64,000 nt of DNA from positions 238,648 to 302,647 of the forward strand of contig JADGDR010000002.1 of the NCBI GenBank assembly GCA_016744795.1, in the 5' to 3' direction. Within the stretch, counting starts at the first letter, position 1. The number at the start of each line of letters is the position of its first letter. Positions 26,633-34,988 of this stretch are shown piece by piece. A program made the translations under genes and the position numbers. The notes under the pieces were generated by a model. It made no database searches. It saw nothing but the letters and a program-made list of their open reading frames with translations, and was not told where the DNA came from. The stretch is from Sulfurospirillum sp. (GTDB lineage: Bacteria > Campylobacterota > Campylobacteria > Campylobacterales > Sulfurospirillaceae).

Positions 26633-27608
26633 TGAGTCAAAAAAAGTATTTGAAGAACTTTTTAAACATGAAATGAGTGATGCTCAAATGAGAGATTTTT
26701 TGGTTTCTTTGAAGTTAGATGAAACTACTTCTGTTGAGTCAATTGCAGCAGCAGCTAGTGTTATGAGAGCTCATGCTTTACCTTTAGATGTAGATGATGA
26801 ATTAAAGCCAAAACTACTTGATATTGTGGGTACTGGTGGAGATAAAATAGGTAGTTTTAATATCTCTTCAACTGTTGCTCTTTTATGTGCAGCTGCTGGT
26901 TGTTTTGTAGCGAAACATGGAAGCAGATCAGCCACTAGCAAATCTGGTAGTGCAGATATGTTTGAAAAACTTGGTGTTAGACTTGATTTGAGTGTAGATG
27001 ATACTGCAAAATTACTTGAAGATACAGGTTTTACTTTTATGTTTTCACAAAATCATCATCCTGCTATGAAGTTTATCATGCCAGTGAGAAAGTCCATATC
27101 TGAAAAAACTATTTTTAATATACTTGGTCCATTGACAAATCCTGCAAGTGTGCAAAAAAGTATGTTGGGAGTTTTTGACAAAGTTTTTGTTCCAAAAATA
27201 GCAGAAGCTTTGCGTATAAATAGTATAAAATCAGCTTTAGTAGTTAGTTCTCGTGAGCATATGGATGAGATTAGCATAAGTGATATAACTTATGCGGCAA
27301 AACTTTTAAATAACAATGTAGAAGAGTTTGAAATTAACCCTCAAAATTATGGTATAAAAAAAGCACCTCTTGAAGCTATAGTCGGAGGTAGTTCAGATTT
27401 TAATGCTGCTTTGGTTCATAATATTTTTACAAATGAAGCTACAGATGCGCAACGAGATATAGTTTTAATAAATTGTGCTGCTTCTTTAATTGTAGATGGT
27501 AAAGCTAGAGATTTTCAAGATGGACTTGAAATTGCAAGAGAAACTATAGATAGTAAAAAAGCAATAAAAAAACTAGAACTTATTATAAAGGTGTCAAGCT
27601 CTTTATGA
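26622..27608 (+). CDS. trpD: Anthranilate phosphoribosyltransferase
   Basis: Second step of tryptophan synthesis. About 328 residues. The glycine-rich motif DIVGTGGDKIGSFNIST-like (DIVGTGGDKIGSFNISS) and KHGSRSATSKSGSADM mark the PRPP/anthranilate site, with ILGPLTNPA later. ATG 26622 is preferred over GTG 26610 or ATG 26616 because AGAGTGAG lies 7 bases upstream. It stands between the S4 gene and tsaE, apart from other trp genes except trpC at 48.2 kb; trp genes are therefore dispersed. Confidence 0.95.
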   Translation: MNYNESKKVFEELFKHEMSDAQMRDFLVSLKLDETTSVESIAAAASVMRAHALPLDVDDELKPKLLDIVGTGGDKIGSFNISSTVALLCAAAGCFVAKHGSRSATSKSGSADMFEKLGVRLDLSVDDTAKLLEDTGFTFMFSQNHHPAMKFIMPVRKSISEKTIFNILGPLTNPASVQKSMLGVFDKVFVPKIAEALRINSIKSALVVSSREHMDEISISDITYAAKLLNNNVEEFEINPQNYGIKKAPLEAIVGGSSDFNAALVHNIFTNEATDAQRDIVLINCAASLIVDGKARDFQDGLEIARETIDSKKAIKKLELIIKVSSSL

Positions 27609-28015
27609 TAATTTGTAATATTGAAGAGTTAAGTGGATTTGTAAAAGAGATAATAAAAGAGCTTGGTGCTGACGGTATTGTTCTTCTTCAAGGAAATCTT
27701 GCTTCAGGAAAGACAACTTTTGTAAGAGAATTTGTAAAAAAATTAGGTTTACATGTAGAGGTTTCTTCTCCTACATTTTCTATTTTAAATGAGTATGAAG
27801 ATAGAGTTTGTCATTATGATATTTATCAAAATGGAGTTGATGGTTTCTTACAAAGTGGGCTGCTTGAAAAATTAGATGAGCCAAAATACCATTTGGTAGA
27901 GTGGGCAGATGATAGATTTGAGGATATTTTAAAAAAAATGGGATTTGATTATATGAAGATTGAAATAAAACCAATAGAAGATAAAAGAGGATATATATGC
28001 ACGCACTCAAAGTAG
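27605..28015 (+). CDS. tsaE: tRNA threonylcarbamoyladenosine biosynthesis ATPase TsaE
   Basis: 136 residues with P-loop LASGKTTFVREFVK, the SSPTFSILNEYED segment and HYDIYQ. Helps TsaD/TsaB form t6A37 in ANN-reading tRNAs. Four-base overlap with trpD and 19-base overlap with lptB. A TTTACATGTAGA copy lies inside the gene. Confidence 0.95.
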   Translation: MIICNIEELSGFVKEIIKELGADGIVLLQGNLASGKTTFVREFVKKLGLHVEVSSPTFSILNEYEDRVCHYDIYQNGVDGFLQSGLLEKLDEPKYHLVEWADDRFEDILKKMGFDYMKIEIKPIEDKRGYICTHSK

Positions 28016-28719
28016 AAAAATTAGTAAAAACAATAAAAAAGACTACTATTATCACAGATATATCTTTACATGTAAAAAGTGGAGAGATAGTTGGACTTTT
28101 AGGTCCAAATGGGGCTGGAAAAACTACCACATTTTATATGATATGTGGTCTTATATCACCTACAAAAGGTGAAGTTTATCTTGATAATTTAAATCTTACA
28201 AAGATGCCTTTACATGAGCGTTCAAAACTTGGCATTGGTTATTTGCCACAAGAGTCTAGCATTTTTAAAGAGCTTAGTGTTGAAGAAAATTTAATGCTGG
28301 CTGCTGAGATCATCTATGAAAGACAAGAAGATAGAGAAAAAAGAGTTGAAGAGCTTTTAAATATGTTAAATATTGAACCAATTCGTCAAAGAAAAGGTTT
28401 GAGTTTGAGTGGTGGAGAGAGGCGTAGATGTGAAATAGCTCGTTCACTTGCTATTCGTCCAAAATTTTTGCTTCTTGATGAGCCTTTTGCAGGTGTTGAC
28501 CCTATAGCAGTTGCTGATATACAAAATATTGTAAGAGATTTAGTAAAGATTAATATAGGTGTTTTGATAACTGATCATAATGTAAGAGAAACTTTAGATA
28601 TATGTGATAGAGCCTATGTTATAAAAGATGGTTCACTTCTTGCAAGTGGAACAAGTGCTGAAGTAGCACAAGATAAGTTAGTAAGAAAGTTTTATCTTGG
28701 AGAGGAATTTAAGCTTTAA
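27997..28719 (+). CDS. lptB: LPS export ABC ATPase LptB
   Basis: 240 residues: Walker A GPNGAGKTT, signature LSGGERRRCEIARS, Walker B FLLLDEPFAGVDP. The LptB motif and the neighbouring rpoN are the usual arrangement in Proteobacteria and Campylobacterota. Powers LPS or LOS transport with LptFG. Its stop overlaps rpoN by one base. Confidence 0.95.
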   Translation: MHALKVEKLVKTIKKTTIITDISLHVKSGEIVGLLGPNGAGKTTTFYMICGLISPTKGEVYLDNLNLTKMPLHERSKLGIGYLPQESSIFKELSVEENLMLAAEIIYERQEDREKRVEELLNMLNIEPIRQRKGLSLSGGERRRCEIARSLAIRPKFLLLDEPFAGVDPIAVADIQNIVRDLVKINIGVLITDHNVRETLDICDRAYVIKDGSLLASGTSAEVAQDKLVRKFYLGEEFKL

Positions 28720-29984
28720 TGAAATTAAGAGTAAATCAGAGTCAAAAACAAAAATTATCATCAACTTTACGTGGTTGGTTGCCAATTTTACAATCTGACT
28801 TAGATTCTCTTACAGAGGCAATTGAGCCTTTTGTTCAAGCAAATCCATTTATCCAAGTTAGAGCTGGTAATGAAAAACCAGATAAAAAGTTTGCTAAAAA
28901 AAGTTTTTTTAATGAACTTAGTAAAAATAGTGTTTCTGAAACAATTGAAGCCCTAACTATAAATAAAAAAACACTTTTTGAAACTTTAGATGAGCAGATA
29001 AATCCTCCACTTTTTCCTACTAAAATTTCACAAGATATTGCATATAAAATCATAGAAAACATAAACACTGAGGGCTACTTTGAAAAAGATAGACTTGATG
29101 AAATAGCTGATGTTTTAGGCGTAGATATAGAACGTGTAGAGAAAATAAGAGAAAGGTTTGCTTATCTTGAACCACTTGGCATAGGAGCAGTTAATTTAAA
29201 AGAAGCCTTTTTATTTCAGCTTGAAAATGTTGAAGTTGAAGAGGGTTTATGTAGATACATTAAAAAGCTTATAAATGAATTTGAATCTATAGAAAACTAC
29301 TCTAAAGAAGAGCTGTTTGGAAATGCTTTAAAAGTTATAAAGAAATTTAGAAATCCTCCAGCTATAGATTTTTTAGAAGATGAACTGCAAGTTATACCTG
29401 ATATATTTGTTTATGATAGCAAAGGTGTTATTGAAGTTGCCCTTAATGATGCTTATTATCCTGAAATTATTATTGAGACTGATGGTTTAGATGAAAAACA
29501 TGAATTTGTAGCGAATAAGATAAAAGATGCAAAAGATTTGGTAGATGCATTGGAAATGAGAAAAGCAACTTTATATAAGATAGGACTTATGATAGTGGAG
29601 TATCAATATGATTTTTTCTTTGGTAAAGCTATTAAACCTATGAAATTAAAAGATATAGCAGATGATTTACAAAGAAATCCATCTACAATATCTAGGGCAA
29701 TATCAGGAAAATATCTCTCTTGTAGTAGAGGTATTATCCCTTTAAAACAGTTTTTTGCAACAGCTGTTGAGGAAAATATCTCAAATAGTGCTATTAAAGA
29801 GTATATGCGAGAACTTGTAAAATACGAATCTCATAACAAACCGTTAAGTGATATAAAAATATTATCTTTTATAGAAAAAAAGTTTGGGGTAAAGATGGTG
29901 AGAAGAACTATAACAAAGTATAGAAAAGAGTTTAATATAGCAGGCTCATCAGAGCGAAAAAAACTTTATGCTCTAAAATACTAA
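28719..29984 (+). CDS. rpoN: RNA polymerase sigma-54 factor
   Basis: 421 residues. The N-terminal Gln-rich activator-interacting region is short; the core-binding and HTH regions follow, and the C-terminal RpoN box reads VRRTITKYRKEF (usually ARRTVAKYRE) close to the end. Controls middle flagellar genes in Campylobacterota. Translationally coupled to lptB. Confidence 0.97.
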   Translation: MKLRVNQSQKQKLSSTLRGWLPILQSDLDSLTEAIEPFVQANPFIQVRAGNEKPDKKFAKKSFFNELSKNSVSETIEALTINKKTLFETLDEQINPPLFPTKISQDIAYKIIENINTEGYFEKDRLDEIADVLGVDIERVEKIRERFAYLEPLGIGAVNLKEAFLFQLENVEVEEGLCRYIKKLINEFESIENYSKEELFGNALKVIKKFRNPPAIDFLEDELQVIPDIFVYDSKGVIEVALNDAYYPEIIIETDGLDEKHEFVANKIKDAKDLVDALEMRKATLYKIGLMIVEYQYDFFFGKAIKPMKLKDIADDLQRNPSTISRAISGKYLSCSRGIIPLKQFFATAVEENISNSAIKEYMRELVKYESHNKPLSDIKILSFIEKKFGVKMVRRTITKYRKEFNIAGSSERKKLYALKY

Positions 29985-29990
29985 AAGGTT

Positions 29991-30821
29991 TTAAGCACTT
30001 TTTTCATGTTCAAAATGAATTTTTATCATTTTATATGCATATTGAATAGTTTGGAACTTGTGACTATAGTGTGAGCTAAGAGATGGATTTGTATGTGAGA
30101 CCATATCTGGGTGATATTGTTTTACTAGAGTTAAGTAGTTTTTTCTTATGGTTTCAAAAGTATCATCCGCTTTACAATCAAGAATTTCATAAAATTCCTC
30201 TAGTAATGAGAAAAGAGCATTAAATTTTTTTCTTCTTTCCATTTTATTCGTAAGGCTATTTTTATAAGTTAAAAATTCATTTATATCATAACTAAAGTCA
30301 ACATAACATCCTATAATCTCTTTCTGATTTAACAGCTTTTCTAGCAACTTTGCTGTGTTATTAGAGTGAGGATAGAGTGTTACAGTATTATTTCTAAGTC
30401 TATATTTTATAAGATGATTCTTAAAGTAATTCCTAAGATAAGAGACAAGCACAGAATTTTTAGAAGCAATATAAAAAACAACAGCATAGTTGTCTTCTAT
30501 TTTCATAATAATTTTTAGTTGTTGTTGGAGTTGATTTGATTTTAGGTGTGTAATTTTTATTGTTTTATCTAAAGAATCTTTAATGCGAGTTGATATTTCA
30601 TTATCAAAAAGTTTCTTTTTTCTTTTGTAAATTTTAGCTATAAGTTTTAAAAAATATCTTCTTTGAACTTCCTCATCTTCTTGTTTAAAAAGTATGGTTT
30701 TATTTTTTCTTCCTATGCGTTTTGAAAAGTTTTTTTCTATAGTATTTTGTAAATGATAAAAGGTACTAGCATCGTCTTCTATCGTAACAGCAAGCATTTC
30801 AGGTGAAAATGATATTTGCAT
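29991..30821 (-). CDS. J-domain protein with uncharacterised N-terminal region
   Basis: 276 residues. The last 65 residues form a J domain (YEILDCKADDTFETIRKNYL... with HPD near residue 245), which stimulates DnaK-type chaperones. The first ~200 residues are a basic region I do not recognise (IENTIEKNFS-type helices and YLRNYFKNHLIKYRLR). No signal peptide or membrane segment. TAGGAGATTTTT precedes the ATG. Convergent with rpoN, with six bases between the stops. A C-terminal J domain is unusual, since the domain is generally N-terminal. Confidence 0.8.
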   Translation of the reverse strand: MQISFSPEMLAVTIEDDASTFYHLQNTIEKNFSKRIGRKNKTILFKQEDEEVQRRYFLKLIAKIYKRKKKLFDNEISTRIKDSLDKTIKITHLKSNQLQQQLKIIMKIEDNYAVVFYIASKNSVLVSYLRNYFKNHLIKYRLRNNTVTLYPHSNNTAKLLEKLLNQKEIIGCYVDFSYDINEFLTYKNSLTNKMERRKKFNALFSLLEEFYEILDCKADDTFETIRKNYLTLVKQYHPDMVSHTNPSLSSHYSHKFQTIQYAYKMIKIHFEHEKSA

Positions 30822-30871
30822 AAAAATCTCCTAAATAGATATGTCAAACAACAAGCAAAAACAGTTCCAGA

Positions 30872-30901
30872 GTTATATATCAATATATCTTGATATATAA
30901 C
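30872..30901. promoter_or_regulatory. Palindromic operator, probable ArsR box
   Basis: GTTATATATCAA, six bases, TTGATATATAAC: a perfect 12-bp inverted repeat immediately before a TATAAT. It lies 48 bases upstream of an ArsR-type regulator, the expected place for autoregulation. ArsR boxes are typically AT-rich dyads of this kind. Confidence 0.75.
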
Positions 30902-30907
30902 TATAAT
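30902..30907 (+). promoter_or_regulatory. Candidate -10 box of the arsenic operon
   Basis: TATAAT abuts the palindrome at 30872-30901; GATAAAAT at 30911-30918 is an alternative -10. Repressor on the dyad would block polymerase in either case. Confidence 0.5.
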
Positions 30908-30948
30908 TATGATAAAATGCTGAATAAGGATTTGATATTAACAATTTT

Positions 30949-31650
30949 TTGACAACAATAAGTGCCATAAACGATGAAACAAGAGTGAAACTTCTTTGCT
31001 TTATTGACAAATATGGAGAGACCTGTGTTTGTGACATTGAAAGTAGTTTTGAAATGATACAGTCTCGTATATCAAGACATTTAAAAATTTTAAAAGATGC
31101 AGGATATTTAAGGGTAGACAGAAGAGGGCGTTGGGCATATTATTCAATTCGTTCACCTTTAGATAAATTTAGAACAGAGATTTTAAAAGAGATTGCTTAT
31201 CTTGACTTAAATGTTCCTACTCTTACATGTAGTTGTACTATGGGGAAAAAAGTTTTAATACTTTGCACTGGAAATAGTTGCCGCTCTATCATGGCAGAAG
31301 CTTTAATAAATAAATATATTGATGGTATAAAAGCATATAGCAGTGGTGTAAAACCTTCTTTACATGTAAACATAAATGCAATCAAAGTTTTAAAAGAAGA
31401 AGAGGCATGGAATGAAAATTATCACTCAAAAAATATCAATGAGCTTTGTGATATTGAGTTTGATTTAGTAATTACAGTTTGTGATAATGCTAAAGAGCAT
31501 TGTCCGTTGTTTTGTGAAAATACAAAGGTCTTACATGTAGGTTTTGAAAATCCAGATGGGAAAGATTTTAAAGAGTTTAAAAAAATTATGCAAGATATAA
31601 AAAATGAGTTGTTACCAGTAGTAAAGGATTATTTAGATGTGGTTAAGTAG
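30949..31650 (+). CDS. ArsR regulator fused to LMW-phosphatase-type arsenate reductase
   Basis: 233 residues. Residues 1-90 are an ArsR winged helix with the metal site ETCVCDIE (Cys26, Cys28) and recognition region SRISRHLKILKDAGYL. Residues 100-233 are a thioredoxin-coupled ArsC: P-loop CTGNSCR (106-112) and the resolving pair VCDNAKEHC (Cys178, Cys185). The linker adds TCSC. TTG 30949 is the first conventional start, but AAGGA at 30926-30930 fits an ATT codon at 30937 better (INNFLTTISAINDETR), restoring a normal ArsR first helix. Overlaps arsP by 14 bases. Confidence 0.9.
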   Translation: MTTISAINDETRVKLLCFIDKYGETCVCDIESSFEMIQSRISRHLKILKDAGYLRVDRRGRWAYYSIRSPLDKFRTEILKEIAYLDLNVPTLTCSCTMGKKVLILCTGNSCRSIMAEALINKYIDGIKAYSSGVKPSLHVNINAIKVLKEEEAWNENYHSKNINELCDIEFDLVITVCDNAKEHCPLFCENTKVLHVGFENPDGKDFKEFKKIMQDIKNELLPVVKDYLDVVK

Positions 31651-32581
31651 CGTAGATTTTTTTGTTTATGATTTTTTAGCTTTGCATGGCAGTTTTGCTG
31701 ATTCTTTACATTTTTTTATTTATGATTTTGTAAAAATTCTGACTCTGATTTTAGTCATTATATATGTAATATCTTTTATACAAACTTATATTAAAACAGA
31801 AACATTAAGAGATTTTATAAGAGGAAAATCACAATTTGTTGGTAATCTTTGTGCTGCTATATTTGGGATACTTACACCATTTTGTTCTTGTTCTTCAATA
31901 CCTCTATTTTTAGGTTTCTCTCAAGCTAGAATTCCAAGAAGTGCTACTTTTTCGTTTCTTATTAGTAGTCCCATGAATAATGAGATTGCAATAGCGATAC
32001 TTTTTGCAACTTTTGGTTGGAAGATAGCTTTGCTGTATACACTCTTTGGACTAATTACAGCAGTTGTTGGAGGTTATATTGTAGCTAAAGTTAGTACAGA
32101 TGAAGATATACTAATAAGTGTTCCTTATATGAAACATGGTGGTAAGGTTCATTTTGAAAAGTTGCCATTTTTCAAAAGAGTTAATTCTGCTTGGCAAAGT
32201 GCTCTAAAGGTCATAAAAGATATATATCTTTATGTAATTGCTGGTATCTTTATTGGTAGCGTGATTCATGGTTTTGTGCCAGCTGATTTTATAGCCAAAT
32301 ATGCAGGAGCTGATAATCCATTTGCAGTTTTAATAGCAGTTATTGCTGGGATTCCTATGTATTCAGGAGCCGCTACCGTTGCACCACTAATAGAGCCTTT
32401 GACAAGCAAGGGTATGCTTATGGGCACTGCACTTAGTTTTATGATGGCAGTTGTGGCTTTGTCATTACCTGAGGCGATGATACTTAAAAAAGTTATGAGT
32501 TGGAGACTAATATGTCTCTTTTTTTCTATAGTTGGAGTTGGCATAATCTTAGTAGGTTATCTTTTTAATATAATACTATAA
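31637..32581 (+). CDS. arsP: ArsP-type organoarsenical/heavy-metal permease
   Basis: 314 residues with about eight hydrophobic helices. The signature TPFCSCSSIPLFLGF with its vicinal cysteines and SSPMNNEIAIAILF places it in the ArsP/DUF318 permease family; in Campylobacter ArsP exports trivalent organoarsenicals. The start lies inside the end of the ArsR-ArsC gene, so it belongs to the arsenic operon. Confidence 0.88.
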   Translation: MWLSSVDFFVYDFLALHGSFADSLHFFIYDFVKILTLILVIIYVISFIQTYIKTETLRDFIRGKSQFVGNLCAAIFGILTPFCSCSSIPLFLGFSQARIPRSATFSFLISSPMNNEIAIAILFATFGWKIALLYTLFGLITAVVGGYIVAKVSTDEDILISVPYMKHGGKVHFEKLPFFKRVNSAWQSALKVIKDIYLYVIAGIFIGSVIHGFVPADFIAKYAGADNPFAVLIAVIAGIPMYSGAATVAPLIEPLTSKGMLMGTALSFMMAVVALSLPEAMILKKVMSWRLICLFFSIVGVGIILVGYLFNIIL

Positions 32582-32595
32582 AATAAGGAAGTAAA

Positions 32596-32829
32596 ATGCA
32601 TATAAAAGTATTGGGTAGTGGATGTTGTTCTAACTGTGAAACACAAATGGAAATAGTAAAAAAGGCATTATCTACAACAGGAAAATTTGCAAAATTAGAG
32701 AAAGTTGTAGATTTAGTAGAAGTTATGAATTATGGAGTTATGAGTACACCTGCTATTGTTATTAATGGAAAAGTTAAAGCTAGAGGAAAAGTATTAAATG
32801 AGCAAGAGGTTATTGCTCTTTTTGAGTAG
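32596..32829 (+). CDS. Small thioredoxin-fold protein
   Basis: 77 residues of the thioredoxin_3 type: MHIKVLGSGCCSNCET with redox pair Cys11/Cys14 and an extra Cys10, and the cis-proline loop MSTPAIVING (Pro52). Such proteins commonly accompany ArsP-type permeases and may supply reducing power or hand over the metalloid. AAGGAAG precedes the ATG. The 3' end overlaps the convergent bpt gene by 20 bases. Confidence 0.88.
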   Translation: MHIKVLGSGCCSNCETQMEIVKKALSTTGKFAKLEKVVDLVEVMNYGVMSTPAIVINGKVKARGKVLNEQEVIALFE

Positions 32830-33547
32830 TCCAAATGGGAGATTCTGCGAGAGTAGGGTCTCCTTTTAAAATTTCATATGGTTTATAATCTGCCTTATAG
32901 CTCAATGATGGGCATTTTTCAACATAATAACCAAGATAAACCCATGGAAGTTTGTTTGTTTGTGCTAGATATATCTGTTGGTACATTGAAAATCTTCCTA
33001 AAGATAGATGTGAATATTCAGGATCATAAAAGAAATATATAGAAGATATTCCATCACTCAAAATATCAACTAAATCAACGCCTATAAGTTTATTCTCAAC
33101 AAAATATAGTATCTCTTTTCCAAATTTCATAGCACCACTAGCATATAATTCATGGTAACTATTTGGACTTAAAGAGTAGTGTTTCCAGCCTTTTTTTTCT
33201 TCCATATATTTGTGGTATTTTTCATATAAATTTAAATGTTGCATTGTTATTGTAGGTTTTTGTATCATAAACTTTGTAAATTTATTTTTACGTATAGTTC
33301 TTCTTGCACTTTTTGAAAAACGGTAGTTTGTTGCATCTATACGAAGAGAAAGGCAGTCATTACAATTAAGACATTTTGGTCTAGAGTAGTACTCTCCAAA
33401 ACGTCTCCAACCTCGTTGAATAAGCTTTTGGTTAAGAAGCTCTGGACAATCTTCAATAAACTTATATTCCATACGCATGCGTTTATTATCTAAGTATGCA
33501 CACTTGGCCTCAAGTGTTGAAAATTCTACAAGACGACTTGGCTGCAT
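32810..33547 (-). CDS. bpt: Aspartate/glutamate leucyltransferase (N-end rule)
   Basis: 245 residues. Transfers Leu from Leu-tRNA to proteins with N-terminal Asp or Glu, marking them for ClpS/ClpAP. CPELLNQKLIQRGWRRFGEYYSRP, the paired cysteines CLNCNDC, LRIDATNYRFSKSARR and YLGYYVEKCPSLSYKADY are diagnostic of the Bpt/Ate family. The ATG directly follows the stop of the 52-residue gene. Last gene of a three-gene minus-strand operon. Confidence 0.95.
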   Translation of the reverse strand: MQPSRLVEFSTLEAKCAYLDNKRMRMEYKFIEDCPELLNQKLIQRGWRRFGEYYSRPKCLNCNDCLSLRIDATNYRFSKSARRTIRKNKFTKFMIQKPTITMQHLNLYEKYHKYMEEKKGWKHYSLSPNSYHELYASGAMKFGKEILYFVENKLIGVDLVDILSDGISSIYFFYDPEYSHLSLGRFSMYQQIYLAQTNKLPWVYLGYYVEKCPSLSYKADYKPYEILKGDPTLAESPIWTTQKEQ

Positions 33548-33706
33548 TTAAATCTTTTTTATGCCTGATTGCTTCATGAAAGATTCAAAGTCATTTTTTA
33601 GTTTTTTCTCTTTATGCTCTTTTAATTCATTCTCTTTTTTTTCATTTTCGTCTTGTTCATTTTTAGCCATATCTTTTTTCAAATCTTTTAAATCATCAAA
33701 TAACAT
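33548..33706 (-). CDS. Small highly charged protein (52 aa)
   Basis: Begins MLFDDLKDLKKDMAKNEQDE and ends SFMKQSGIKKI; more than half the residues are Lys, Glu, Asp or Asn, suggesting a single helix. AAGGATGAAA gives a good ribosome-binding site seven bases before the ATG. The gene starts two bases after the upstream stop and ends immediately before the bpt ATG, which strongly supports real translation. Function not recognised. Confidence 0.75.
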   Translation of the reverse strand: MLFDDLKDLKKDMAKNEQDENEKKENELKEHKEKKLKNDFESFMKQSGIKKI

Positions 33707-33708
33707 TT

Positions 33709-34152
33709 TCATCCTTCATATTCTGTGAGTAGATTATCTTTTAGTTCTTCTGCTAAAAGTTCTCCATCTTCACAATTTTGTTTTATAAATTCGTCTAACT
33801 CACTTAATATCCCAAAAAGTTCACCTTCTATTTCATTAGAAGTTTTCTTTTTTGCCAAAAGTGTTTCAAAAAATACTAATTTTCTTAAAAAATCAGATAG
33901 TTTTTCAATAGAATTTTCTTCATTACAATCTTTAATTAAAATATATCTAGGATTTTCTATCTGTTTTGTACTATCAATATCAAGTTTGATAGCTCTTATA
34001 TGATTTTGAATAGCAACAGAAAATTGTGAGTATTTATCAAAAGCATTAGTATCACCTTGTAAGTTTAAGTTACCTGTAATGTGTCCTACTTGTTTCATCA
34101 TAACAAAAGCTATCAGAGCTGCTACGAAAAGTACAGGAAATAATTGTTCCAT
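33709..34152 (-). CDS. Membrane-anchored protein of unknown function
   Basis: 147 residues: an N-terminal membrane helix (about 4-20, LFPVLFVAALIAFVMM), then a soluble helical, acidic region. No recognisable domain. First gene of the unit leading to the 52-residue gene and bpt, so the three are probably co-expressed. Confidence 0.75.
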   Translation of the reverse strand: MEQLFPVLFVAALIAFVMMKQVGHITGNLNLQGDTNAFDKYSQFSVAIQNHIRAIKLDIDSTKQIENPRYILIKDCNEENSIEKLSDFLRKLVFFETLLAKKKTSNEIEGELFGILSELDEFIKQNCEDGELLAEELKDNLLTEYEG

Positions 34153-34198
34153 AAAATAAAGTCCTTATCATGTAAATATAAAATTATAGCGAGTTAAA

Positions 34199-34226
34199 GT
34201 AAAGGGCTAATTAATATACCCTTTAC
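34199..34226 (-). terminator. Hairpin after the aap transporter operon
   Basis: GTAAAGGG, a 12-base loop and CCCTTTAC: a perfect 8-bp stem just downstream of the aapP stop. On the minus strand it is followed by a loosely T-rich stretch. The right arm runs into a TTTACATGTAGA copy. Confidence 0.5.
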
Positions 34227-34236
34227 ATGTAGAGAT

Positions 34237-34980
34237 TTAATGAGAAAGTATTTGATCTAGGAATAGTTTTAATCTATCAGATTCTGGATTGTCAAAAAAA
34301 TTATTAGGAGTGTTCTCTTCCACTATTTGTCCTTCATCCATAAATATAACTCTATCCGCTACTTTTTTTGCAAAACCCATTTCATGAGTTACACAAATCA
34401 TGGTACGACCCTCTTGGGCAAGTTCAATCATAACATCAAGTACTTCTGAAACCATTTCTGGATCAAGTGCTGAAGTTGGTTCATCAAATAACATTATACT
34501 TGGGTTTTTACATAGACTTCTTGCAATTGCAACACGTTGTTGCTGTCCACCTGAAAGTTGATTTGGGTATTTTTCTGCTTGTTCGGCAATACCAACACGT
34601 TCAAGGAATTTCATTGCAGTTTTTTTAGCCTCTTTTTTTGGTTTTTTCTTTACCCAAATTGGAGAAAGTGTTAAGTTATCTAAAATACTAAGATGAGGAA
34701 ATAAGTTAAAGTGTTGAAAAACCATAGCAACATCTTCTCTAAGGGCTTTAATTTTTTTAATATCGTTAATTACTTCTATACCATCAACAACTATAGTTCC
34801 TTCTTGAAACTGTTCAAGATAGTTAATGCATCTAATTAATGTTGATTTTCCACTGCCTGAAGGTCCACATATGACAATAATCTCACCTTTTTTTACTTCA
34901 AAATTTATATCTTTTAAAACGTGAAAATCTCCATACCATTTATTTAAATTATTAATTTCAATTATATTATCATTTTTCAT
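34237..34980 (-). CDS. aapP: General amino-acid ABC transporter ATPase
   Basis: 247 residues: Walker [13 protein letters not shown], signature [14 protein letters not shown], Walker [14 protein letters not shown], with the polar-amino-acid family phrase [18 protein letters not shown]. Follows the two permease genes by eight bases. Provides energy for import of the solute bound by the periplasmic protein encoded at 37331-38341. Confidence 0.93.
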   Translation of the reverse strand: MKNDNIIEINNLNKWYGDFHVLKDINFEVKKGEIIVICGPSGSGKSTLIRCINYLEQFQEGTIVVDGIEVINDIKKIKALREDVAMVFQHFNLFPHLSILDNLTLSPIWVKKKPKKEAKKTAMKFLERVGIAEQAEKYPNQLSGGQQQRVAIARSLCKNPSIMLFDEPTSALDPEMVSEVLDVMIELAQEGRTMICVTHEMGFAKKVADRVIFMDEGQIVEENTPNNFFDNPESDRLKLFLDQILSH

Positions 34981-34988
34981 CTTTTTTC

